From Trichomonas tenax (Eukaryota > Parabasalia > Trichomonadida > Trichomonadidae): a stretch of 64,000 nucleotides of DNA. A program made the translations under genes and the position numbers. The DNA is taken from contig JALKBU010000022.1 of the NCBI GenBank assembly GCA_023091735.1, positions 62,001-126,000 of the forward strand. The letters run 5' to 3'. The notes under the pieces were generated by a model. It had not been told where the DNA came from, made no database searches, and saw only the letters and a program-made list of their open reading frames with translations. Shown here one piece after another: positions 18,401-26,986 of the stretch (the first letter of the stretch is position 1; each line of letters begins with the position of its first letter).

Positions 18401-20920
18401 AATCTACATCGCAACGATGATTTTGATAGAGATTATCACAGATATGATCCATTCTTTGATGGCAATAATGATGATAGAAGACTTCCTTCGAGCAATAAAG
18501 GCTACGATAAGCATAAAGGAAATCGCAGAAGGATGGATGAGAGACAAAGAAACAAATACGAAAGAAATAATGATGAAAGAGATCCAAGAAATTATAAAGA
18601 TCCGAGAAAACATGAATTAGATGACGATTATCCCAGATATGATCCATTCTTTGATGAAAACAACGAAAATAGAAGACTTTATCCAAATGGAAATTCCAAA
18701 GGAAAAGAAAATCGCAGAAACAAATATGATGAAAGATATCAAAGAAATGATCTATTCAATCGCAATAATGAAAGGCAACGTATGAGAAATGATCCAAACA
18801 GAGCAGAAGAAGGCAAGAAGTGGAGTGAGATGCGGGTTGACAATATCAATATGGATGACGACAACAGAAAACTGAATCACTTGATTAAGCATTACGACTC
18901 AGACAGCGAAATTTATTACCAAAAGCCATTAAGAGATTACAAAGATCCCATCACAGGAAAGAATATCTCTTCGATATATCCAAAATTCTCAAAGCAGCAG
19001 ATATCATATTCCGATAATGGTATTGACGATCCGTACTTCTTGCCCAGAATCAGGAAGTACAGATATCCCGTTAAGTACCAAAAGCCAAAGCAAGAGGAAA
19101 AACCAGAGAACAAGAAGAAAGCCAAGAGACAAGAAAAGAAGAGAGAACCAGAAGAAAGACCACTCACAAAGAGAGAACTCGCGCACAACTTGAGAATCTG
19201 CACGAATCCAGTCAGATCAAGGCTTCTTGATCGACTTCTGACAAAAAAGATTCTTAAAGAAAACAATGCTGAAATAGAAAGAAAGGAACCACCAGCAGAC
19301 AGCAGATCTTATTACAGCACTCATGAATCGTATCGAAACAGTTCAACTTACAATGAATACAACACAGAGAGCGCTTATTATGACGAAGCAAAATCTGCCA
19401 CAGACAACACATCAAAAGGCGAAAAACTATCATTAAAGGAAGATACAAATAGCAAAGAAGAAAATGCATATATATTCGACACTCAAAGTTCAACATTTAT
19501 CAGCAAAAGCGAAAAAACAAAGAGCAAAGGACAAAAGAAAGGTGAAGACGATATTCCGGACAAATACTTTGGCATTGACTCTATTTCCAGCGATAAAACA
19601 AAATCTAAAGCAAATGATCAAAAGAGAAGAAGTTCAGCAGCTATAAAGCAAATTTCACCAGAATCATCCATAAACTCAATGATAGAAAAGGAATCGAACT
19701 CAAAACAAATCAAACCGTCAAATCGCAGTGAAAATAAACAAGAAAATGCCAAAAATCAAAAGAATTCTCAAAATGCTAAAGAAAAAACCACAAATGGTGA
19801 AAAGATTTCGAGAAAACCAGATGAAAAGAAGCCAGAGAATACTTCTGAATCTACAAAAACCAATAACAAGCCAAGAAATGATGATGCAAATGATAAAACT
19901 AACAACGATAGTGAAATGAATTCAAGAAAACCTGAAGAAAAGAAGCCAGAGAAAGCATCAGAAAATACTAAAAACGAAGCACTTGATTCCACAAATGATG
20001 AAGGAAAACAAGCAAATGATGATGTAAAAGAAACTTCAAAAGATGGTGAAAAGAAATCAACAAATCAAAGCGGAAAGTCAATAGATGAAAAACAAAAACC
20101 GAAGAATGAAAATCCAAACGCAGATCAAAAGAAGGCAGCAAATGATAAGAAAGCAGAATCCAATGCCAAGAATGAGAGAAAGAAATCAAATGCAGATCAA
20201 AATAATCCAAAATCAATTGACAAGATTGAAAACAAATCAAAGCAAAATCATCAAACAAATGATGAAAGTGAAGACTTCACAGATCCAAAAGAGAAAGCAT
20301 CAAATGAGAAGAATATTGAAAACAAACCAAAAACTATCAAAGGTGATAAAATCCTGGACACTATGATAATGCCGGCAGTCGAAAAGAAACCACAGAGAAG
20401 ATCGAAGAATCCAGAGGATGCACCAAAGAACAACGAACGAAATATCACTGTTGGTAGTCAGCAATATTCAAGTTCTAAAAATGATGTATCATATGAAGAA
20501 TATTATCCAGACTCGTACTATTACGAAACCACAGAGAGTGATTACTATGAATCTAGTTACAGCCAGTCTCAGTACGCAACAGAAAGCAGATTTAATGAAG
20601 GAACATCAACATTCCTCAGTAATTACGAAAAGAAATTACTTAAAGGAATCAATGGAGGGAAGTACACACTTCCTTTCAACGCGGAAATATTGGACAAAGC
20701 AACGCAAACTGACAAGAAGAAGAAACAAGCGAAGAAGAAAGATCCGAAGCTGCAAATGCAGGACTACAAGAGAATGCCAATGATGCTCAGCGAGAATCTT
20801 TTACTGAAGAGGCAGCTCAACGTGAAGATGGACGCTGCCATTATATCAGAAGAGCAGAAAGACAGATTCTGGCGATCTAAAGTCGGAAAGAAAGGCCAGA
20901 AAGATTTCCCAAAGAAATGA
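15407..20920 (+). CDS. Giant low-complexity Ser/Lys/Asn-rich protein
   Basis: 1,837 codons from the first in-frame ATG (15407) to TGA. The frame stays open despite extreme composition bias. A short coiled start (SLEEETIAQFQKLRETMEK) is followed by a basic tail-like region and then a Ser-rich stretch, about residues 330-650, built of SSPKKSSS-type units. Next come a Lys/Glu/His-rich segment with HHHHGK, paired YDPFFD-NN-RRL units near residues 1010 and 1073, paired KP-EKKPE--SE-TK units near 1470 and 1507, a Tyr-rich patch (SYYYETTESDYYESS), and a conserved-looking basic C-terminus (KDRFWRSKVGKKGQKDF). There is no membrane segment or catalytic domain. A cytoskeletal or basal-body scaffold is possible, but I do not recognise it. 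Confidence 0.85.
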   Translation: MASLEEETIAQFQKLRETMEKRANLEGQIERMFSNPQQRNFSSEIQEFYPFELNITRSNTPFNIRSPNRDKKPTNRSKSRIEMLKSSRTPSIKKSSNATHLSQGTFLRPRKAAKTPQPKSRSSKIVSSPKRKTPKKTYKNATPKKSDTSDMNRTETTHRTFSSFHNRPNLYDHVTNFLSSGDTDSLINMNFPKIDHFYNSPKYLSKSSPNRANSVLSQTEMRSPRLSVKKSNSFDKFNDIDDKPKPRPSPPIHISFDDDEKQESANRAEYSPRKSFLSASLGSTNSSKELLNLSKDRSSDYDSEDELSNTYNSLINLKVPEHRFNSGSSRNKSVDENDSSYGLDYVPKYFSSSGKSPKKKAPAKRRKSSTSPSPKRKSSASRRPKSSISQISSKSRGSSLSSPKKSSSAASPFGSSRKSSGISSPKSKSSSARKLSSPHSSSKRLSSEPSSPYASSKKLNASGNNSTPSSRKSSALSSPFSLSKRMSSSPYSSSRRLSSSGSASPYGSSRKLSSAPYSEKNVGSSGRASSASSSLYNSGKSTPSKKLSSGRISPLNASKNISSPYSSSRLSSADSSPKKLSTASKAHSASSSRSSFGQLPISRKLGLPKPVSSSLKDVRTAFLSEPLSKSPKRFSKSASHSSLSSEIAEAASSVLDILSESGTSQAIAENAGTALSVAVSQELFVGAEDQQSNKVLASQNIFSVFKGSTEIALQKDVEMFTIGNSNAGGIKKSKSAQSIMANLPSDNEMKQESPEGQRISSPYFVKVTKPIFTASEAKDEYNTEIEGIDEQANAEKKEEDENTKKQEEEEEKAINDNLKNNKDQKKSKKDQEHKHRGKSYERKHKHGTKKEESDDENAQKSPQKHSNRKSHKEEDDKHHHHHGKDRKRHRSEKDDEPYKHHHDSKEKGHNNDDRHKHHHKTDPDKIQKHDNDEIKRKHNHRDEIQDKSHKNAHDDKKRSNEHRHRDNKRNDKYNDVAVGDSYPDYNDYRRQYPDEMQQNLHRNDDFDRDYHRYDPFFDGNNDDRRLPSSNKGYDKHKGNRRRMDERQRNKYERNNDERDPRNYKDPRKHELDDDYPRYDPFFDENNENRRLYPNGNSKGKENRRNKYDERYQRNDLFNRNNERQRMRNDPNRAEEGKKWSEMRVDNINMDDDNRKLNHLIKHYDSDSEIYYQKPLRDYKDPITGKNISSIYPKFSKQQISYSDNGIDDPYFLPRIRKYRYPVKYQKPKQEEKPENKKKAKRQEKKREPEERPLTKRELAHNLRICTNPVRSRLLDRLLTKKILKENNAEIERKEPPADSRSYYSTHESYRNSSTYNEYNTESAYYDEAKSATDNTSKGEKLSLKEDTNSKEENAYIFDTQSSTFISKSEKTKSKGQKKGEDDIPDKYFGIDSISSDKTKSKANDQKRRSSAAIKQISPESSINSMIEKESNSKQIKPSNRSENKQENAKNQKNSQNAKEKTTNGEKISRKPDEKKPENTSESTKTNNKPRNDDANDKTNNDSEMNSRKPEEKKPEKASENTKNEALDSTNDEGKQANDDVKETSKDGEKKSTNQSGKSIDEKQKPKNENPNADQKKAANDKKAESNAKNERKKSNADQNNPKSIDKIENKSKQNHQTNDESEDFTDPKEKASNEKNIENKPKTIKGDKILDTMIMPAVEKKPQRRSKNPEDAPKNNERNITVGSQQYSSSKNDVSYEEYYPDSYYYETTESDYYESSYSQSQYATESRFNEGTSTFLSNYEKKLLKGINGGKYTLPFNAEILDKATQTDKKKKQAKKKDPKLQMQDYKRMPMMLSENLLLKRQLNVKMDAAIISEEQKDRFWRSKVGKKGQKDFPKK

Positions 20921-20986
20921 AAGAAAGAATTAATTTATATTTATTTTTGTTTGTAAACGTTAATTTTTTTTAACAAAACATATTTT

Positions 20987-22003
20987 TTAAAATGGAATTT
21001 CTTCCTCTTCTTCGATTGGATCATCATCCAATACTTTTAGCATTTCCTCTAATTCTGCAATCGCTTTTTGATCATCAATAGTTTGAACAGGTGGAACGGA
21101 TCTAAGATTATAAGAATGCTGTTCTTCAAGACTGAGAACGGGAGCAGCTCTAAGAGTTTTGTTTTGACATGCAATAGATAGAGCTAAAGATGTTTGTAAT
21201 GTTTTCTGTTCAGAAAGAAAAATATCACATGCTGAAAATTCTTCAAAACTATTGATTAATGCATCAAAATTCTCATTCGTCGTTGTGAGTATATCATGAA
21301 CATATTCAAGTGCTTCATAGCTGACTTCGCGTGCATTGCCTTTGATAATCTGCGCTGCAACTTCTCTCACATTTGATGGAGGGTCTGTGTAAAGATGTTG
21401 ACCGAATTGGAAATTGTTGATTGCTGTTCGAATATCACCTTTTGATGACCTAACTATCTTCATGAGATCTTTCTGCTCGATGTTCATGTTGACTTTCTTT
21501 GCGATGTATTGGATAACTTTTTGAATTCCAACGAATTGTGGCTGATTCATATATTGCATAGGAAATGGAATGTAAGGGTTATTTATAAGCGAAGGTGAAA
21601 GTATCCACGCGACTAAAACAGGTGAAAAACGAAGAATTTTGATAAAATTTGAAAATTCATGTTCTGGTATTTCTATTCCATCAATTACTACAATTCTTGA
21701 ATTTGGTTTTGATAATGAAACGTATTGTAAAAAATTTCTTAAAGTAGTGGAGATTGATTCGTTATCTGAATTATTTTGATCTTCTGGTGCAAAATTAATG
21801 ATTTCAATAGAATTTTGTTTACAAACTCTCTTCAATACCGTTGTCTTTCCGAACCCAGAATGACCCGAGATGCAGAACACTTTTCCAAAAGGGCTCCGCG
21901 GATTCAAAGCTTCATCCAACAGGAACAATATCTGGTCTTCGTGAATTTTGTTGATGATTGGCGCTTCTCTGTCATTCTCTGGCGAAAATATTTCATACCA
22001 CAT
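20987..22003 (-). CDS. RAD17/RFC-like AAA+ clamp-loader ATPase
   Basis: Taken from ATG 22003 (MWYEIFSPENDRE), 338 codons, ending TAA. That start has a TCATT initiator 9 bp upstream. An ATG at 22090 in the same frame would add 29 residues. Near the N-terminus, WYEIFSP followed by a short helix resembles the RAD17 'W..KY.P' opening. The Walker A is SGHSGFGKTTVLKRV. The Walker B strand is SRIVVIDGIEI, with Asp but without the DE pair. RSSKGDIRTAINNFQF matches sensor-2/'GDLRxAIN-LQ' of RFC and RAD17 proteins. The C-terminus is acidic (DDDPIEEEEEIPF). RAD17 loads the 9-1-1 clamp at damaged DNA. The protein is much shorter than animal RAD17; RFC or CTF18-type relatives are the alternative. Confidence 0.65.
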   Translation of the reverse strand: MWYEIFSPENDREAPIINKIHEDQILFLLDEALNPRSPFGKVFCISGHSGFGKTTVLKRVCKQNSIEIINFAPEDQNNSDNESISTTLRNFLQYVSLSKPNSRIVVIDGIEIPEHEFSNFIKILRFSPVLVAWILSPSLINNPYIPFPMQYMNQPQFVGIQKVIQYIAKKVNMNIEQKDLMKIVRSSKGDIRTAINNFQFGQHLYTDPPSNVREVAAQIIKGNAREVSYEALEYVHDILTTTNENFDALINSFEEFSACDIFLSEQKTLQTSLALSIACQNKTLRAAPVLSLEEQHSYNLRSVPPVQTIDDQKAIAELEEMLKVLDDDPIEEEEEIPF

Positions 22004-22011
22004 TAAAAAAT

Positions 22012-22016
22012 AATGA
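22012..22016 (-). promoter_or_regulatory. Initiator (Inr) candidate TCATT
   Basis: On the minus strand TCATT lies 8 bp upstream of the ATG at 22003 and matches the trichomonad Inr consensus TCA-Y-W. Its position favours 22003 over 22090 as the start of the RAD17-like gene. Confidence 0.4.
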
Positions 22017-22319
22017 AGATGAAGTTCCCCTGTCACTTTTATGTCATTTGACAAATTCTGTTTTACAATGTCAAATATCAAAAATTTCATCAAAATTTTA
22101 ATCTTTTTTATCTTTATTTTTGAAATATAAACAAATAATCATATTCTCATAGCAGCTACTACATAACATAATTATAATATATTTATTTAAAAGAGATCCA
22201 AAGCTCTCTTTAATTGATCACTTTTTGAACATTTTGCATTTTTATAATTGAGTAAAAAATGACGTGTAAAATAAAAATTTTGTTTTGTAAACTAGTTTTT
22301 TAATATAATTTTATACAAA

Positions 22320-25300
22320 ATGACTTTTGTTGTACAAAACGACCAAATTTTCAAAGTTTTGTACGACTTTGACACATCAAAAAGCGGAGATCCTGTTAAA
22401 ATTGCGACGGCACTTGGTCAATTTCGAAGGAATCTCTGTTTTAAATGGATCAAAAATATTGTCAATCACGATGGAGTGGATTCACTATCATCAGTGATAT
22501 CGTCACTTCTCGATTTTACGGAGCACGATAATGCAAATGTCAGAGTCACAAGCTATTCGACAATTGGCGCTTTATTAGTGACAACAGTTTTGTTTTATCC
22601 GAAAATATTCATCACAGCATTTGGAAATTCCGTGTCGGGTCGAAAAATATCACCAAAATCATCGATTGCCATTATCAATACATTCGTTTTTTTATCAAAA
22701 TTCGTTTCTCCTGTACATTTGCAGGAATTCATTACAATTCCAGTAATGGAACACTTCAAATCGGATGTTACTGAGTTTTTACAATATTTACCGAATATTA
22801 TTCCTCATATGACTTCTTTGCCGCTTACTTATCCACAAAACCTCCTTCGCTCGATATGTTTTGGACGAAATGTTTCATCGGCGTTCTCCACGACTGTTTA
22901 TCAGCTCGTGTGCCTGAATAAGAAGAAAATGGTTTCTTATTTGAAAAACCTCTTTTATGAGGAGAAAATTGTGACGTGCATTGCTGCACTTGGACCTGTT
23001 CTTCTCGTTGATAATGAGATATTCACTCTTTTTGGCGAGGATGGACAAAAAATTTTCGCAGATCAAGCTTTTTCTAATTTTACTAAAGAGAATCCAAAAT
23101 TCATTGAATTTGAGTACTCCTGCGCTGTGTACAGCATACTTCTCAAAAAGTACAAGAAAACGCAGTATTACGACATGATTTGCGGCCGCATCAAAGAAGT
23201 CAGCCAACGGAATCTTCCTGTACACTTCACGAGATTGCTTTTGCAGCTTTCGTTGTCGCTCGACGACATCTTCAAGGATAAAACAGAGAGCGACTCGCTA
23301 AAATCGGCGCAGTTGCTCGCTTTAGGAAAATTCGTCAACGCAAATTACGATGAAATCGATTTAGAGAAAGCAATTGAAATGTTTGTGCCCTTCGAGAAAT
23401 CAGACAATGATGTTTACTGTTCTTTCGTTGAAGGATTTTCCAAGTGCATCAACGTATTGCTGCGAAACTGCAAAGGCCAAAAGCACATCAACATGCTCAT
23501 CAAGATTCTCAAAAGAACGAACAAAAACTGGGTCCAAGATATAGAAGTTTCAAACTTAATTTCGAAAATCGATCACAGCATCGCTGAGACGATAATTCCT
23601 TCTCTTCTAGATTTAGAAGAAGACAGACTCTTAGAATTTTCTCTCTCGCCAAACACGAAATTATCAGAAGCTTCAATGAATTCACTCAGAGCGATCTCAT
23701 CATACAAATCGATCACAAACTTACTCTACAAGATAATGCGATCGAACTGGACGGATGATTTTACCGCTGCAAGGAGATTCCAGCTTTTGTCAATCCTTGC
23801 CGCAGAATTCGATGTCGAGGAGTTCAAAAACTTCATTCCAATTGCGTACGAGTGCATCCAGTTTTGCGAATCAATGGCAGCAATTTCGATGACATTCAAC
23901 TTCTTAAAGTACGTCAAAGTTAATTACATTCCAAGCGATGTCAGAGATTACTGTTTTAATTTCGTGATCACTTCTTATGAAGTATTCACACAGACTTTGT
24001 TCAATCCGCCAAACTATCAAGCGCACCAAGAAATCCCGCCGCCAACATTCCTGGAGTCCTACGATACAGATATTGTTTCTCACCCAGAGATTCACCATAA
24101 AACTATTTTAGGACCAACAAAAAGCTGCTTCGAGTTCCTCTGCAACATTCCGCCCGAAGTCATTGAGGACACTTACACATTCTTCTGGATTTGCATTTAC
24201 ATGATTCCTATTTTCGATAACGTAGCCATAGAAAAAGCAATTTCACTTAATGTGACGTCTATAATCACAAATCCAAGCAACTGGGAATTGATTATCAAGG
24301 CATTCTTAACGACATCCGACAACAAAGTCGCAGCAACATGCTGCAGGTTATTCGCTGAGACAAAATGCCAAATCTCGACTGAAGTTCACTTAATGATCGA
24401 AAAGTATTTGATTGAGCAGCGCGGAACTGATCCAGATTTACTGTTCTATTGCTTTGTCCTTATTGACCGCGTTGACCATGAAAAGGCTTTATCGACACTT
24501 CCCACATTGCAAGCCATCATTGACCCTGCTATTGGACCGCCGCTGATGTTCAAGCTTTGCGCTGTTTTAGCAAAGAGCGTCATTCCATCTGCGATCATTG
24601 ACGAGTTCGCTATGGCTCTTTTGATGGTCGCAAACAACGGCGTTGCTGAGGCAAGAGAACGCGTCAGAAAATACCTGAACAATAGCGATTTCTCAAAATG
24701 GTGTATCACAGACAAAGACATGAACGAAGAATTGATTTTGTTCATAAAGTCCCTTCCACAGCCGTATTTCAAGATCGCTAACATAGAAAATCTCGACAGG
24801 GATCATTTAGAGTTTGCACTGCTTCACAGAGACATCATAAAATTCAATGGACTTGAAGATCACATAAAGAAAAATCCAATCGCATTTGCAAAGATCAAAA
24901 ACGTTCCATATCCTGAGCAGGCAAAGCAACAGTTTACTCTCAAACCAATCGAAAAGCAGCAGCACATATCAGTCTGCAACAGTTTCGCAAAAGGCGAGTT
25001 CGTGAAATGCGTTCCGTTGATTTTATCTTTCCTTCAGAATTCAACGAAGCCTTTAAACGAGGATCTCTGTGTGCAAATTATTAAATATGCTGCGGAAGAG
25101 CATTCAAAGAGACTCGTTAAAGCGATTCTCAAGCATTGCTTGAACTTTTCAATCAATTTGGAATACAGCAGTTTGTTGGCGAATGACAACATTTTCTTAG
25201 CGAAAGAAATTTTGCCTTTCACTGTGAAACTTCTTAAAATGAAAATCAACGAAATTCCAGAGAAAGTCATCAAAGCAGTTCATGACATAACGCATGCAAC

Positions 25301-26525
25301 TGACGCATTCGCAATGATAAGATGTGAAGATTTTCAGCTTGTTGAAGCATTGGCATCGGTGGATCCCGATTTCTTTAATTCTGTGTTAACAGATGTTGAA
25401 GAGTTCAGAACTAAATCGTTCAGAGTCATCTCAAGATTACTTCTGACAGCAAACTTCAGTGGCATTGTGATCAATGACGTCATTTCGCAGCAACTCTCGT
25501 CGTTGATTGCACTGCCAAGTCCAAAGCATTGCTGTGTTTTATTGCGATTTGTGACAGCTGCAATTTTATGCTTAAGACAAAGAAAGCTGACAGAACTTGC
25601 GTATTCAGTCAGTGCCCTCGTTGTTGCTTCACTCGAAGACATTGTTAATCTTGATTCTGCTTCTGTATTCATGGAATTCAGGCATTTGCTGTATATCTTA
25701 GTTCAAGTTGTTGGGCCGCTTCAAGATCAATTGTTAGTTTTTGTTAACGATTTCTTCACCAAGAATGGATCGCAATTCCTTTACATGAACGCCGCTTCTC
25801 TTCTCGTCACGACAAAGAAACAGCCAATTCAGTCATTGACGACAAACGAGTTTGTTAATGCTGTGAAGTCGGGAATTCCTTCGATAATGAGCGCTGCAAT
25901 TGCTGGAGCAACGCACTTCATTCAGACAGATGCAACGTTAGTTGCTGTGACATTAATCATTAATTTTGTCGATTCCATCATTCCGCACGTGTTTGATATT
26001 GCAAAGAATAACAAAACAACCGCTTGTTTACTGCCTTTCATCATTCGTTTGCTGATGAACAAAGATAAGTTTGGTGCATTCCATCCATTTTTGATGGAGT
26101 TCACTTCGCTCTTCATTTCATTCCAGAACTCGCCGATCTTTGATTCTGCGATTCCACTTCTCCCGCAGCTCACAAAGACGTATCCAAGCCTCATCGAAGC
26201 CATCTTCAACACAAAGCACACTCCTCCTGCTCTCATTGAAACGATATATGATGTTTTTGAAGGCAGAGAAGAAATCGTCTACGAGAAAACTTTAGAAAGA
26301 TTTTCGAAATATCCAACAATAGAAATAGGAAATTTGATGCTCGAATTCGCGCAGAAACTCAACCGCACAGATGACCTTGAGCACTTCCTTCGATCGTATT
26401 CAGAGCACGACAACCTCCAGATATGCGTTATTTTAGCGAAACTTCTTATAGGAAAGAAAGGTAGAGAGTCCACGAAACAGACAATATCAGAGCTTTACCC
26501 TTGTTTTCCAGATATATTGATATAA
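22320..26525 (+). CDS. Large alpha-solenoid (HEAT-like) protein, function unknown
   Basis: 1,401 codons from ATG 22320 to TAA, complete and unbroken. The whole chain is amphipathic helix pairs with no membrane segment, signal peptide or catalytic motif. Typical stretches are LTYPQNLLRSICFG, SVFMEFRHLLYILVQVVG and DTLVAVTLIINFVDSI-like helices. The pattern fits a HEAT/ARM-type solenoid used as a scaffold or transport adaptor. I cannot place it in a named family. The leader holds no clear TCA initiator. It is followed at 64 bp by a convergent gene fragment on the other strand. Confidence 0.85.
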   Translation: MTFVVQNDQIFKVLYDFDTSKSGDPVKIATALGQFRRNLCFKWIKNIVNHDGVDSLSSVISSLLDFTEHDNANVRVTSYSTIGALLVTTVLFYPKIFITAFGNSVSGRKISPKSSIAIINTFVFLSKFVSPVHLQEFITIPVMEHFKSDVTEFLQYLPNIIPHMTSLPLTYPQNLLRSICFGRNVSSAFSTTVYQLVCLNKKKMVSYLKNLFYEEKIVTCIAALGPVLLVDNEIFTLFGEDGQKIFADQAFSNFTKENPKFIEFEYSCAVYSILLKKYKKTQYYDMICGRIKEVSQRNLPVHFTRLLLQLSLSLDDIFKDKTESDSLKSAQLLALGKFVNANYDEIDLEKAIEMFVPFEKSDNDVYCSFVEGFSKCINVLLRNCKGQKHINMLIKILKRTNKNWVQDIEVSNLISKIDHSIAETIIPSLLDLEEDRLLEFSLSPNTKLSEASMNSLRAISSYKSITNLLYKIMRSNWTDDFTAARRFQLLSILAAEFDVEEFKNFIPIAYECIQFCESMAAISMTFNFLKYVKVNYIPSDVRDYCFNFVITSYEVFTQTLFNPPNYQAHQEIPPPTFLESYDTDIVSHPEIHHKTILGPTKSCFEFLCNIPPEVIEDTYTFFWICIYMIPIFDNVAIEKAISLNVTSIITNPSNWELIIKAFLTTSDNKVAATCCRLFAETKCQISTEVHLMIEKYLIEQRGTDPDLLFYCFVLIDRVDHEKALSTLPTLQAIIDPAIGPPLMFKLCAVLAKSVIPSAIIDEFAMALLMVANNGVAEARERVRKYLNNSDFSKWCITDKDMNEELILFIKSLPQPYFKIANIENLDRDHLEFALLHRDIIKFNGLEDHIKKNPIAFAKIKNVPYPEQAKQQFTLKPIEKQQHISVCNSFAKGEFVKCVPLILSFLQNSTKPLNEDLCVQIIKYAAEEHSKRLVKAILKHCLNFSINLEYSSLLANDNIFLAKEILPFTVKLLKMKINEIPEKVIKAVHDITHATDAFAMIRCEDFQLVEALASVDPDFFNSVLTDVEEFRTKSFRVISRLLLTANFSGIVINDVISQQLSSLIALPSPKHCCVLLRFVTAAILCLRQRKLTELAYSVSALVVASLEDIVNLDSASVFMEFRHLLYILVQVVGPLQDQLLVFVNDFFTKNGSQFLYMNAASLLVTTKKQPIQSLTTNEFVNAVKSGIPSIMSAAIAGATHFIQTDATLVAVTLIINFVDSIIPHVFDIAKNNKTTACLLPFIIRLLMNKDKFGAFHPFLMEFTSLFISFQNSPIFDSAIPLLPQLTKTYPSLIEAIFNTKHTPPALIETIYDVFEGREEIVYEKTLERFSKYPTIEIGNLMLEFAQKLNRTDDLEHFLRSYSEHDNLQICVILAKLLIGKKGRESTKQTISELYPCFPDILI

Positions 26526-26588
26526 TTTTTGTAAATAAAAAACTATCCTATCTTAAATAATCCGAAAATTTAAAATAATAATATAAAA

Positions 26589-26951
26589 TCAGGTGTTGTC
26601 ACTTGATAAGTGCTCCATCCAGTTATCGCTTCTATCCTTGAACAGAGGAATCGGGGTATTGATCTCTGGATTGAGCTTTCCGCAAGATGAGATGATTGCC
26701 TTGAGCAAAATGTCTGCGTTGAGTGGCGGAACCTCTTTCGAATTGAGCAGGAATGCCGTGAATCTCCTGATGAAGGAGTGATTTGGATTCGTCGTCGACG
26801 GTTTGTTGACGAATAGCATCGCGAGCTTGTGGATGATGATGTATTCACCGAAGACGGCCGCTTTCTTGAATGTCGTGGAGATGTCCTTCGACATGATTTC
26901 CTCAGTCAACAGAGCATCGCCAGTGATGATGTCGTGGATCTGCCTGACCAT
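26589..26951 (-). pseudogene. 3' fragment of an unidentified gene
   Basis: 120 codons from ATG 26951 to TGA, helical, with FKKAAVFGEYIIIHKLAMLF and FIRRFTAFLLNSKEVPPLNA. The same frame stays open further upstream, across the ATG and into the end of the ankyrin gene (NSINRSDTIKTK precedes the Met). The Met is therefore probably internal and the true 5' part is missing. Codon use is GC-richer than in the adjoining ankyrin gene and like the housekeeping genes. The simplest reading is the C-terminal end of a conserved gene whose upstream part was replaced by the ankyrin gene. I do not recognise the family. Confidence 0.5.
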
Positions 26952-26986
26952 CTTCGTCTTGATTGTGTCGGATCTATTTATTGAAT